Assembly (NCBI GenBank): GCA_031761405.1
Contig: JASEVX010000001.1
Span: 29,090,612 to 29,154,611 of the forward strand
From: Serripes groenlandicus
Lineage: Eukaryota; Mollusca; Bivalvia; Cardiida; Cardiidae
Length of the DNA stretch: 64,000 nucleotides
Reading direction: 5' to 3'
The notes beneath the pieces were generated by a model. The model saw only the letters and a list, made by a program, of their open reading frames with translations, was not told the DNA's origin and made no database searches. Shown here piece by piece: positions 20,778-31,500 of this stretch. Every line of letters begins with the position of its first letter. Position 1 is the stretch's first letter. A program made the position numbers and the translations under genes.

Positions 20778-23700
20778 AGGTTATTCTGAAAATATTGGCT
20801 TGACGCTATATAGACTGCATCCTCGTTTAGTCGCTCTATGCGACCTTTTGTCCTCCTGTACAAGGTCAACTGTAAGGTCAAATAATTTGGACCACTCGCG
20901 TCTATATCTGTTGCTAAAATACTAAACAATGGCAGTGCATTCATGAGACTTAGCAGAAAAGGATGTTTTCGGCGGCAAAACATAATAGAGTTTGTAACTA
21001 AGAAGTCGGTATTTGAAAATTAAGGCGGAGTGAACGTCCGGTTCCCGTGACAGTACGCATGCGTAGTTCTGACAACTGGATCCAATGGACGGAGACATGC
21101 TGTATCCAAGTCAGCGTAAACCCCTCCATACTCATATAACACAACGTACCTGGAAAAAAACGAAGAAAAATTAACCCTTCTACTGATATAAAAAACATTA
21201 CTACATTTTCTTCAACATTTGACACGGGCGGGTCTTAATGCGAATATCTGAATATAGGTCCGCCAATGGTAAACGAAACAAGTCTGCACTCTGAAACGCC
21301 CATGTTGAGATCAGCCTGCACATCATCCCCGTCTCATCAAAATCTACATATGTTTCCATAAGTTTTGTACAGATGTGTACAGTGTAGTTTTCTTTTATCG
21401 GACTGTGCGAAAGCGCGGGCTGCTCTGGATGTATATTGTTCGCAAAGATCAACTTGAACCATTTCGCAAGGACGGGCACATATCGTAATAACGTCGTTTT
21501 TGACGTCAAAACGTACGTGTTTGCGACAATGATAGTACGGTTAAAGAACTTGCAATTGCTTTTTAGTTTGAAGTGGTATTCGCCGGGTAAACTCATCCGC
21601 AGAATGAAATGAATAGAATAACCTGCCATGACATTTTAGATAACGAAATGCGAACAAATGACAATTCTTCTAGAGCAAACGCAATCCCTGCGCTAGCGTG
21701 TCCAATAATCTGAACTTTTGCAACGCCGTACTGCATCCCACGATTATCATTGTTGTTCCTTTGTTTGAATGGTGTTTTACGTCGCTTACAACACTTTTCA
21801 GTTATGTTTCATTCGATTCTTGGGTAAACTAACCAGAAGCCTATTACTGGTCCATCTATCTTTACACCAGGGTGTCAGTCGTTGGCCCCTCAGTCTTGAG
21901 AGACAACGGAGGAAAGGAATTACTGCCATTTTTAAATTATTTTTGTTAGAGCCGATCGGGGTTCAAAACCAGGAACTTTCCGCACTAGAGACGGATGCTA
22001 TACCACTATGTACACCGACGAGGTGGTTGTGTTTATTCGTGATGTCTTATAATTATTCGTTCACACTGTTCGGTGATCATGTTTTTAAATGAGTATCATT
22101 GAACAATTGGCGGTCTTAATGCACCATCGTATAGCGAAGACTGACGCGAGTCTGTGCATCTACAGTCTCACCCGAACACTTAACTGTCCGTCTACATGGA
22201 ACTTCATATAAGTTAAATCCAACGTCGATAACTCGAATGAATTTCTCAGTTGCTTTCAGCTTCGATTTATCGCGTTTCCATCGTATCTACATTGCATTAC
22301 ATAAAAATTTACCAGTAAATCTTCGTTTCTTCAAATAATTTAACCTTTTTCAACATCCAACACATTTGCAGCAAATCGTCTGGGATAAAAGACGTGTTTT
22401 GGAAAAATCGTGTTTTTATCGAAAGGTGTTGAAAACATTGTGGCAAAAGGAGATATTGCTCATTATGAGCAATTTCTTCTTTTGTCACAATATGTCCAAA
22501 GGTCGTCTGCTGCAAAGGCGTCAGAAAGCGTCTGTATGTGGGAAAGGGCTAATACAATTAAATGAATAATTTAAAATCCAACGTCGATAACTCGAATGAA
22601 TTTCTCAGTTGCTTTCAGCTTCGATTTATCGCGTTTCCATCGTATCTACATTGCATTACATAAAAATTTACCAGTAAATCTTCGTTTCTTCAAATAATTT
22701 AACCTTTTTCAACATCCAACACATTTGCAGCAAATCGTCTGGGATAAAAGACGTGTTTTGGAAAAATCGTGTTTTTATCGAAAGGTGTTGAAAACATTGT
22801 GGCAAAAGGAGATATTGCTCATTATGAGCAATTTCTTCTTTTGTCACAATATGTCCAAAGGTCGTCTGCTGCAAAGGCGTCAGAAAGCGTCTGTATGTGG
22901 GAAAGGGCTAATACAATTAAATGAATAATTATCGTCTGGGAAAAAATATAGAACATCTCTATATATAAACGTGTATTTATCGAAAAGTGTTGCAAACATT
23001 GTGGCAAAAGGAGATATTGGTCATTTTGAGAATTTGTTTCTTGAGCCACAATATTTCTAAAAGTCGTCTGCTTTAGAGGCATCATAAAGCGTCCGTTTGT
23101 GGGTAAGGGTTAATATAATTAAATGAATAATTATAAAAGTTGTTAACAGCAAATAGCAGATTACGCTTGTCTCACCTACAACTTATCTGCACAGACGATT
23201 TTGGAAAAAAAGAACAACTGCATAAAATGTGGGGAAAAACAACATACAATAAATAAATGTTATTTTTTATTGAATATACATATAATGTAGTTGAACACAT
23301 TGTGGCAACGGGGAAATAGCTCATGTCTAGCAATATCTCTTTGTGTCAAAACATTTTAAAAAGCCAATTGCGTCAGCAGTAGGGAACTAGTGAGTTCTCT
23401 TTTATCTATATGGGTTATCTCCCCTGTTGATAGCTTTGTATATGACAATTTGATTGGTTGACGCAAAGGTCATTCTGAAGGTCAAATTACGCCAAATACA
23501 TCCGCTGACATGGAGATCTACAGCCAAAAAGTCCCTAAACAAACTTGTCTGTGTAGAAATAAGTGTATACCATCAGCAGAATGCATTGAATATAAGACAC
23601 GGAGTTTAAATTTACTGTAAATGTGTATAGGATGCACTGGAAATGATTGATTTGATCACTTTTCGTATTTTGACCTTGTGTGAAAGTGCTAAACACCGGT

Positions 23701-25113
23701 TTTGTCCGGGCCTGATTTGGTCAAAAATGACGGGAACCATTTTCGCCTCGTGAATTATTTCTTGCATTTATTTCGTGTATTGTTACCTGAAATGACCTGT
23801 AATAGGCAGTCATAAGAAACAAGCGTTTGCTACTGTAGTGAAACTAAGGCATGGTTTTCATGAGATTGGGCTTTATCTGAATAAAAAATCACGCCCATTG
23901 ATACCATGGACATATTTGTATTTGAAAACCTAACCTATATCAGAAATAATGTAAACTTAATTTGAAGGATTTTTTTTATAACTTTAACAATTTCTGGCTC
24001 AATTGTAGAACTACCTATAGTAACATCATACACACCTGATAAGGTCTGCTTTCCGTACCGGCTCCACGTAGTTATCGAAGGTTTTAAGTAAATGGGGATG
24101 CCTATCGGCAATCAATAGCCTTGCACTTGAGTCCGTCCAAAAATAATACTCAAAACTCGGATTCTTTTCTACAAATGACTCGATATTCGATCGAAAACGT
24201 TCCGGGAAATGTTCCTCTCTCCATGTCTGATGAATAATCCGGGGAATTCTGTCCCCCGGAGTTCCGTTGCCTAACACGGGAAAATCTTCTTTTAAAATTG
24301 GTTCGATCAAATCGTACTCGGTGATATCTACGTCTTCGAGGTCAAGGTCATCCTCCAAAGAGGCAGCATACAGAAACAGTAGTGTTGTGGCTAGAATGGC
24401 ACAAGAAATCTTTATGATGTCTCGTTTTACTCTTCGTGGTAATTGATGCCTAAAATACACAAACAAATGTGATCGATATTAATTATTAAAGTCCGAGCTA
24501 GATCCGGATGGGCCAGCATCAGTTTTAGCAAACAAGACAGATCAACTAAGAAAGTTATTTTATCCCATTATATTTTTAAACGTCGTATTCTGAAAATTCA
24601 CCATAGAGTGTCTGTATCAGAGTCAGTGTTAATTTAATAATAACACGAGATATTGGTTAATCTGGTTACCATGTCTGTAAAAAGGACTAGCTGCCATACG
24701 TTCTGCACACATCGGACGGAGTAATCTCAGAATTAAAAGCAGTCATATTTTATAATTGAAAATAGTTAGTATCTGTTTCCATGAACTTCAATCTAATTGT
24801 TAATTGTTTTCGGCTACAAATAGTCCCCTCTTGACATGACATGATTACTTCAACACCCTGCATGGACTATATTCATTTGGAGTGAACTCGAATCGGACCT
24901 CGAACCGGAACTATGTCACTGAATTTTGGGAGTGAGGTCGGAAAAATGGCGTTCCTGAATGTATAATTTCGGGTAACGAAGTAATTTGATTTGACGAGTT
25001 TATCGGAGGCGATATCGGGAGCATATTTTTCAATCAGTAATTCTGAAAACGGGCAAAAGAATAAAAGCAGACAAAAAAACTCACCTTTCATTGAATTCGA
25101 GAATTGCAAACAT
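20778..25113 (-). CDS. GT32 (OCH1-type, DXD) glycosyltransferase, partial, shifted frame
   Basis: Exon 1 25113-25085 (ATG at 25113; donor AAAG|GTGAGT), exon 2 24449-24036, exon 3 21149 into the gap at 20778. Both junctions split an Arg codon AG|G, so phases agree. A short basic N-terminus (LPRRVKRD) precedes one membrane segment (IIKISCAILATTLLFLYAA), the type II Golgi layout. Then come the GT32 motifs IPRIIHQTW, NPSFEYYFWTD and VRKADLIRY, and in exon 3 YGGVYADLD with the metal/nucleotide-sugar-binding DXD. LVTNSIMFC, RKHPFLLSLM and SGPNYL follow, as in the family. Between DPVV (about 21065) and LVTNS (about 21000) the original frame has a TAA, while the family-like text CVLSREPDVHSALIFKY lies in another frame; the first frame then resumes. 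Two compensating indels explain this: sequence errors beside the gap or a decaying gene. Donor and acceptor sugars cannot be told. The C-terminus is lost in or beyond the gap. Confidence 0.85.
21755..22032 (-). mobile_element. SINE-A, full length, in GT32 intron 2
   Basis: Reverse: tail GGTGTTTTACGTCGCTTACA, core CACCAGGGTGTCAGTCG, AAGGAATTACTGCC, head ATCGGGGTTCAAAACCAGG and TATACCACTATGTACACCG. Confidence 0.7.
22338..22552 (-). mobile_element. T-MITE inside duplication, unit 1
   Basis: TTAACCTTTTTCAACATCC, hairpin GTGGCAAAAGGAGATATTGC / GCAATTTCTTCTTTTGTCAC, right GGCGTCAGAAAGCGTCTGTA, GTGGGAAAGGGCTAA. Confidence 0.85.
22697..22911 (-). mobile_element. T-MITE inside duplication, unit 2
   Basis: Identical to the copy at 22338-22552. 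Confidence 0.85.
22930..23114 (-). mobile_element. T-MITE, left end truncated
   Basis: ATCGTCTGGGAAAAAATA, hairpin GTGGCAAAAGGAGATATTGG / TTTGTTTCTTGAGCCAC, AAAGTCGTCTGCTTTAGAGG, GTGGGTAAGGGTTAA. Abuts the duplication. Confidence 0.7.
23165..23385 (-). mobile_element. T-MITE, strongly diverged
   Basis: CAACTTATCTGCACAGACGA, CATTGTGGCAACGGGGAAAT, TCTCTTTGTGTCAAAACATT. The rest of this intron, 23386-24035, holds no recognised feature. Confidence 0.55.
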
Positions 25114-25255
25114 CCTGGATAGCGTTGGTACATACCAAATCGTTTAAATATAATTTGTTCCTAAAATACTATATTTGTACATTAAACGTGAGTTTTATCT
25201 CAAATCTTAAAACTCGCCCTTTATGGAACCAAATCAAGAACACAAGATGGCCTAA

Positions 25256-25257
<2 letters not shown>

Positions 25258-25298
<41 letters not shown>
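25258..25298. repeat. (CA)n microsatellite
   Basis: About 20 uninterrupted CA repeats upstream of the GT32 gene. Confidence 0.95.
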
Positions 25299-25301
<3 letters not shown>

Positions 25302-25534
25302 GTTTGGCTCATGTACAAATTAATATCTTTACCTTCGGAACTTTGTCACCGGTGATCAAGATAAGCATATGCCTCCAAACAGTCTGACCAGGTTCATAAT
25401 ACGAAAAAAAACCATGAATGGTTTTTTTCGCTTATAGTTAACAGGTGTGAGATTTTTTTTTTTTTTTTTTCAATAACCCATGAAGCTTTCTGAAATGAAA
25501 CTGGAAAAATCCATGGGGGCCGCCATTTTGGATA

Positions 25535-25930
25535 TGTATAAAAGGCAGACGTAAAACACAGATTGAAAATTATTGTCGTCTTTTTAATCATTTTTTTAAA
25601 TCGGTATTTTGGGTATGTATAAAATGAGCAGAAAAACACGGATTGAAAATTATTGTCGTCTTTTTAATCATTTTTGTTAAAATCGGTATTTTGGGTATGT
25701 ATAAAATGAGCGGAAAAACACGGATTGAAAATTATTGTCGTCTTTTTAATCATTTTTTTAAATCGGTATTTTGGGTATGTATAAAATGAGCAGAAAAACA
25801 CGGAGTGAAAATTATTGTCGTCTTTTTAATCATTTTTTTTAAAATCGGTATTTTGGGTATGTATAAAATGAGCGGAAAAACACGGATTGAAAATTATTGT
25901 CGTCTTTTTAATCATTTTTTTTTTAAATAG
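25535..25930. repeat. ~83-bp minisatellite, five units
   Basis: Unit contains ATTGAAAATTATTGTCGTC, TTTTTAATCATTTTTTTAAA, CGGTATTTTGGGTATGTATA and AAATGAGC. Units are very similar and differ mainly in T-run length. Confidence 0.9.
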
Positions 25931-26239
25931 ATATTTAAGATCATTAAAATGCTGTGTTATGTGGGAATAACATTTGTACGAAAAGTTAAAACATAATAAC
26001 ATAAATATGTTTTCCCGTTCGTCAAAAAACCGACAGCATTAGCCTTCTACGCCCGAACCTAAATTTTGACTGTATCGTTGCCAAAGAAGGACGTGACGTC
26101 ATTTCCGTTACACTTCATCTTGGCGTAACGTCAATGGAGCGACGTCGTTTCCCGCAAAAAAAGTGGTATCAACATGAAAGACCCCAAATTCCTATACATG
26201 AGCTATTGCCACACTCATTCAAAGTATAATTATTTATCA
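25931..26239. other. Intergenic, nothing recognised
   Basis: GC is locally higher around 26040-26150 (GACGTGACGTCATTTCC). No gene or repeat identified. Confidence 0.4.
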
Positions 26240-26357
26240 AACATTGTGGCAAAAGGATAACTTTCTCATAAGGAGCAATTGTTCTTTTGGTGACAATCTT
26301 TTCCTAAATCGTCTGTTGCATAGGCCTCAGAAACTGTCTCTAGTAGTGAAAGGGTTT
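26240..26357 (-). mobile_element. T-MITE right half
   Basis: ACATTGTGGCAAAAGGATAA, GAGCAATTGTTCTTTTGGTG, GTTGCATAGGCCTCAGAAAC, GTGAAAGGGTTT. Confidence 0.65.
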
Positions 26358-26759
26358 AGCAGAAATGTGACCCCTTACATAATTTGTTCCAGTCATATTG
26401 ACTGGTTGAAAAAGGTAGTCGCCAGATGGCATCAGAAAAGGGCTGATCTATTTGCTTATTTACCATAATGCAGGTGATCGATTAAGGATCATCTTGGCCC
26501 TCATATTTTAACCTCGTTCATTATAAATGTATTCCTTGATTTTCTGAAAGTTTTTACTTTATTATTTTCTGTTCGTAATAATAGACGACAGCAATACGAA
26601 TTCCAAATATGTTTTGATAATGCAAGAAACATGACATTAACATTATTATTGTCTAGTCAATTACTTATAAATCCTTTTTGTATGGCCAAAGTATGTTCTT
26701 TAATTTTTGTTTATAATTATCTTGCGTTTTTTCGTAAATAGGTAGCACCTATAGATATA

Positions 26760-26820
26760 GTCTGAACACCTTCTCAAATACAAAACAACACCTTCTTTGC
26801 AACGGCCCAGACGAGCGCTT
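26760..26820 (-). repeat. Split direct repeat B2 (element 3' end)
   Basis: 61 bp, begins GTCTGAACACCTTCTC on the plus strand and ends ACGAGCGCTT; identical to B1. Confidence 0.9.
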
Positions 26821-27155
26821 TATTGTTAGACAGAGCGACCAATATGCGCAAACAGCGCGTGCATATATACATAAATTTACATGTATTACGGTTAACCCAA
26901 TCCACCAACTTAGGTTATGACATTATATCTTGTACTTAAGTAATTTTCATTTAGCAAGCTTCACATACATGTATCTCCCATCAGAAGGGTCCTGGCCGCC
27001 CACGTAAAACCCCTTTTTTTAAAGAGGAACCGTGCATCCGTGGCATGCGCGAAACAACCAGTGTTTCTCAGAATACCCCTAGGGAAATATGGCTGTCGGA
27101 ACTCAACCTAGTTTAATGTGTGAAGCAATATAACTTTCAAATAATCGAATAGCAT

Positions 27156-27354
27156 TCTGTGTAAGCAGTCTAACGAGCGAAGTCTAGCGTGGAACTGACA
27201 AACACGCCCTATAACTACCTTATATATACTCATACCCGAGCGCACATCCCGTGCAGCACATCCCGTGCAACTACAATACACAATAACCCTTTGTGTGTTT
27301 ACCGTGTTAAGACAAGCATTCTCTGCTTTACTACGTACCACAGAGAATTTGTAA
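27156..27354 (-). repeat. Split direct repeat A2
   Basis: 199 bp, identical to A1, from TCTGTGTAAGCAGTC to GAGAATTTGTAA; abuts B1 with no spacer. Confidence 0.92.
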
Positions 27355-27415
27355 GTCTGAACACCTTCTCAAATACAAAACAACACCTTCTTTGCAACGG
27401 CCCAGACGAGCGCTT
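27355..27415 (-). repeat. Split direct repeat B1
   Basis: 61 bp, identical to B2; lies just after the recombinase gene in element orientation. Confidence 0.92.
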
Positions 27416-27474
27416 GAACGCTACAAATTATAGTGCACTGAATGCTATTCGAATTCTAAAATCAAAGAACAATA

Positions 27475-28467
27475 TTACAATTTTAACTGTTTTGTGACAA
27501 ATAATTTCTTTTCTACAGAATCTTCAATATACCCATCCTTCGCTATGTCCGTTTTCCAACGCCCGTGACGCTTTAAACAACGATCAGAAACGCCACTGGC
27601 GTTAGCTGCAGCAGTAGCGCCACTGGCTCTCAGGGAATGAGTTCCTAGATGCAAATCTGGAGCAACTAATCTCAACCGAGAGACAATACATACTCTAGAA
27701 CGAGAATAACTCAGCTTTTTGTTCCGTTTTAAAAGAAAGCACTTTGACCCGGATCTACAAGCCGCCCGAAAAAGATATAATTCGGAATCAACAGGCATTC
27801 CTGAGCACTGTAAATACCTTTTCAACATTGCAATCGGACAAGCGCTAGTTTCACCTTTTGCGATAAATACTTCTCTACCAGACCTATATACATCTGTTTT
27901 ACTTTTCTTAACATACAAAACCAAATGATCCGTACTAAATCGTAGATCGCAACATCTTAAATCTACGATTTCGTTAAACCGTAAAAACCCAGCAAATCCT
28001 AATACAATCATAGATAAGCCCCGCAAAACGATGATGTCTCGTGACTCTAAATACATACTGCAAAGTTCAATCAAGTTCTGTGTGCTTATAACGTCCTTCT
28101 TTACTATGGGTTTGGAATTCAAACGTTTGGCACTTTCAACTAACATTAACACAGTTGAGTTTATCGTTGGATCGGGGTAATCGTTCATTCGATGAAGCCA
28201 CTTGATAGCGTAAAGAGATGATGAAATCACTTTATCCGATTTTCCTGCATCGATCATTTGTGATAAATACATTGCGACGTGAATGGAGCACGCTGGCCTC
28301 GAAGAAATACCTTTTTTCTCACAGAAATCGTCAAACGCTCTGATTTGATAGCAGTATTTGGTCACAGTAGTATCAGCCCTTGCCGACACCATTTGTATAG
28401 CCATTGTGTCTATAATCCGATCTTGATCGACAATATGTACATCAGCCTCATCAAATTTACGTTTCAA
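27475..28467 (-). CDS. Tyrosine recombinase of the Ngaro-like element
   Basis: 330 residues, complete. It integrates the circular double-stranded DNA copy by site-specific recombination, without the target duplication a DDE integrase makes. An N-terminal SAM-like core-binding region (TTVTKYCYQIRAFDDFC, about residues 33-95) is followed by the catalytic domain: Arg163 in GFLRFNEIVDL, His277 and Arg280 in THSLR, His301 in KRHGRW and the nucleophile Tyr313 in DGYIEDS. All catalytic residues are present, so it looks active. It starts 76 bases after the RT gene ends. Confidence 0.93.
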   Translation of the reverse strand: MKRKFDEADVHIVDQDRIIDTMAIQMVSARADTTVTKYCYQIRAFDDFCEKKGISSRPACSIHVAMYLSQMIDAGKSDKVISSSLYAIKWLHRMNDYPDPTINSTVLMLVESAKRLNSKPIVKKDVISTQNLIELCSMYLESRDIIVLRGLSMIVLGFAGFLRFNEIVDLRCCDLRFSTDHLVLYVKKSKTDVYRSGREVFIAKGETSACPIAMLKRYLQCSGMPVDSELYLFRAACRSGSKCFLLKRNKKLSYSRSRVCIVSRLRLVAPDLHLGTHSLRASGATAAANASGVSDRCLKRHGRWKTDIAKDGYIEDSVEKKLFVTKQLKL

Positions 28468-28542
28468 AGACGCTCTTATGCCAATACCTGTGAAAAAGAA
28501 TTATTTATCAAACACCATAAAACGTAAATAACATCTTTTCCC

Positions 28543-31500
28543 TTATTGGTTTTCTTCAAAAACGCAATGTAATGCAACCATGCTGAATGATAAAACATTC
28601 TCACCGAACATTCCATTGTTTCCTTTGCCTTTGCACACAGCGCCTGATTTTGGCAATTCAAGTGCACCTTTTACAAAATATTTATATTCGTTTTGCAAAT
28701 CAGTAATAAACGGCCAAAATGGTGCAGACTGCCATTTTGGAATTATCAAAGTACCTCGAGCATTTTCCGATGCTAATTTCCTCAGACAGCTCATTATATG
28801 CTTTGGAGGCGGAACTAACCAATTCAGTTCACCGCGCCAAGTCTGATCAAATGCGTCTATAGCTTCCGTGCCAGGTACCCACCACCTAGAGTTAAACCTC
28901 CTACATTTATTATTATAATGTGTTGAAAACCTATCTACATCATGAGGACCCCACATTTTATCCAATTTTCTATAAATATCTTCAGAAATGGACCAATCAT
29001 CACTATCCTGACACCTACTCAAATGATCTGCAAGAAGGTTATCACCCCTTGGGATCCAGACAGAGTTAAATGTGATCCTGTTCTGCTCACAAACTGAATT
29101 TATCGCTAATGATAAGTTATGGAGCTCATTAACTCTGCTACCAGCGTGTAAAATACGCTCAACATTTTGATTATCTGAAAATATCTTAATATGACGATTT
29201 TTCAATATCTTCAAATTACTCATAACAACCCGATGTACAGCTTCTAGCTCCCTCCATGTGGAACTTTTGAGCGACTCATCACTCGTCCATGATCCGAATA
29301 TTTCGGAATTGGAAAGATGGCTTCCAATATTTAGATCGCTTACCGAACAAACATCCCTATCCTTAATTAACAAACCATTTCTATCATGCATGGGATGAAT
29401 TTTACATATCTCATGCCAACCACAGTAATTAAGATATCTCTCTTCCGGGAGATAATTTTCACATCCCGGATCTACAAGACAACTCTCTCCCCGGAGTTTT
29501 GATCCCCCAATGAATCGACCATCAATATTGATCACATTTTCCGATAAACAATAACAACTCTCTTCCGGGAGTTTTACGAATCCGCCAACACGCGAAATAC
29601 TAGTATCTATCGATCTATCAAAACCGACTTGCGCACTCGCTTCCGGGAGTCGCCCATCATTAAATATATAACGATCAAAGGAATTACCTCTGTCCACCAC
29701 TAACTCGCAATTACCGGGAATTTGAGACGCGCGGCTCCCTTGCTCCTTAACAACGGTATTTTCTACCGGTGCGGATTCCGATCCGTCTCCTGACAAACAT
29801 GCGTTACACATTTCAACAAATCCACCATAACCATGGGAACTTGCGTCAGCAAAAACGTTTGCTTTTACGACCGGATGTTGCCAATACAAACATCCCAAAT
29901 CATTGAGACGTCTGGCGTTTATACGCCAATAATTCAATTCTCCTATAGCCTCCTTATTCACCTGAACAGGTGACTTCCAACTACAGCGATACATAATCCA
30001 AATATACAAGTTTCTAGTATGCAAACTAACGCGTTTACCAAGTACACTCTGCAGTGATATAATTTGACCGATAACCGAAGCTAGTGCCTTTACATGCACG
30101 GTTTTGAATTTATCATTCCTCACATCATACAAAACGGAGTCAATTTGAGTCTCCAACCGCTTAATTCTTTCTTCCGTTAACCTCAAAATATTGTCTTCAA
30201 AATTAAAAACATGACCCAACCAAATAGCTATCCTTCTCGGCAACCAATCGCATTTATCTTCTGCCAAAAGAAAACCGAATTCAACTAATGAACTCCTGAC
30301 CAACTTGCTATGTCTTAAAGCAAGATCGAAATCCGTGTGACCACCTATACCCTCATCGAGAAACATAACAATATCAATGCACAACGATCTCCAATATTTC
30401 AGTAGCTGTCTGAGTACTTTGGTGAATATGTGTCCGGCTGTAGACAAACCGAAAGGAAGGCAATTAAAAACATAATAACGGTCAATTCCTTCGTCGGACC
30501 ATGAAAACCCCAAATACGTTCTGTGGCATGAACAAATATCAATGTGATGATAAGCGCTTTTCAAATCGAATGTAAATACATAACTGAAAGGCTGAAAAAT
30601 CGATTTTGCAACTTTAACGTCCTCAAATTTGACCTTAAACAAGTGTAAGCATGGATTAATATGTCTACAGTCAAGAACTAATCTAGGCTTGCCAGACCTA
30701 CCGTATGCAACCGTTAATGGGTTGACTATCAATGGTTGTTCTTGAACAACTGAAATAATACCCTTTTCTACTAAACGGCCAATTTCGGACTTTACATAAA
30801 TCGGATTATCCCTGGCGGATCTATTATTATTTAACTGAACTGTCACCGGAGTCTCGGCCAACGGTAACTTATAACCGTTATAAATGACATCCAAAATGTA
30901 AGCATTATTGGTATAAGCTTCCCATTTGCTATAGCTCTGTTTGAGTTTACCAACAGGTGACAAAACGCTTAATCCGGTTAGCTCTAAATGTTTACCCGAG
31001 TCGATAGTACCTCCCTTTTTCAAACCATTATAATTTGAACTAGCATTATCATCTAAACCAGTACATGATCCTTTGTCCTCAATGTTGAAAGACTGATTTA
31101 TTAAGTCAACACTTGCCCCCTTTTTAACAATGTTTAAAATCGGACTCTCTATAGTCTCATTTTCACTTATGCTCGAATATTCAATTGTTTCCTTTTCCTC
31201 ATTGTATTTTCCCGGATTTTGGCCACCTGATTTAAACTTGATATTCGAACCGGCTCCATGCCCCATTTCTATGCAATTAATGTTAACAATTTTTGTTATA
31301 CCCTTTTCCGCAAAACATAATTGCTTTCTATTGGTATTCGTTTTACCTAAAGCCTTCGAAAGGCGGCCAACAATAAAACTACTTATCTTGTTATTGTAAT
31401 TCTGGAGTGAGCATTCATTCTTCCAGTGCCCCGCCTTTCCGCAGATAAAACATAAACCTGGTTTCTTCACCGAACCCCCATGAGAATACGTCTGTCCCGT

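Larger units (their letters stand above)
22215..22932. repeat. Exact 359-bp tandem duplication carrying a T-MITE
   Basis: Units 22215-22573 and 22574-22932 are identical by eye and begin AAATCCAACGTCGATAAC. Each contains one T-MITE (22338-22552, 22697-22911), so the MITE was copied by duplication, not transposition. Confidence 0.9.

Noticed and set aside
22309..23085. Repeated minus-strand frames of 68-87 codons
   Set aside because: They run through T-MITE hairpins and recur only because the MITE was duplicated; not genes.
24451..24466. Alternative GT32 start just before exon 2
   Set aside because: An in-frame ATG exists, but it lies inside what reads as an intron end (TTTTAG), and an upstream exon with a perfect donor and matching phase gives a better start at 25113.
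31130..31399. Plus-strand frames opposite the retrotransposon
   Set aside because: Antisense shadows of the gag-RT gene.
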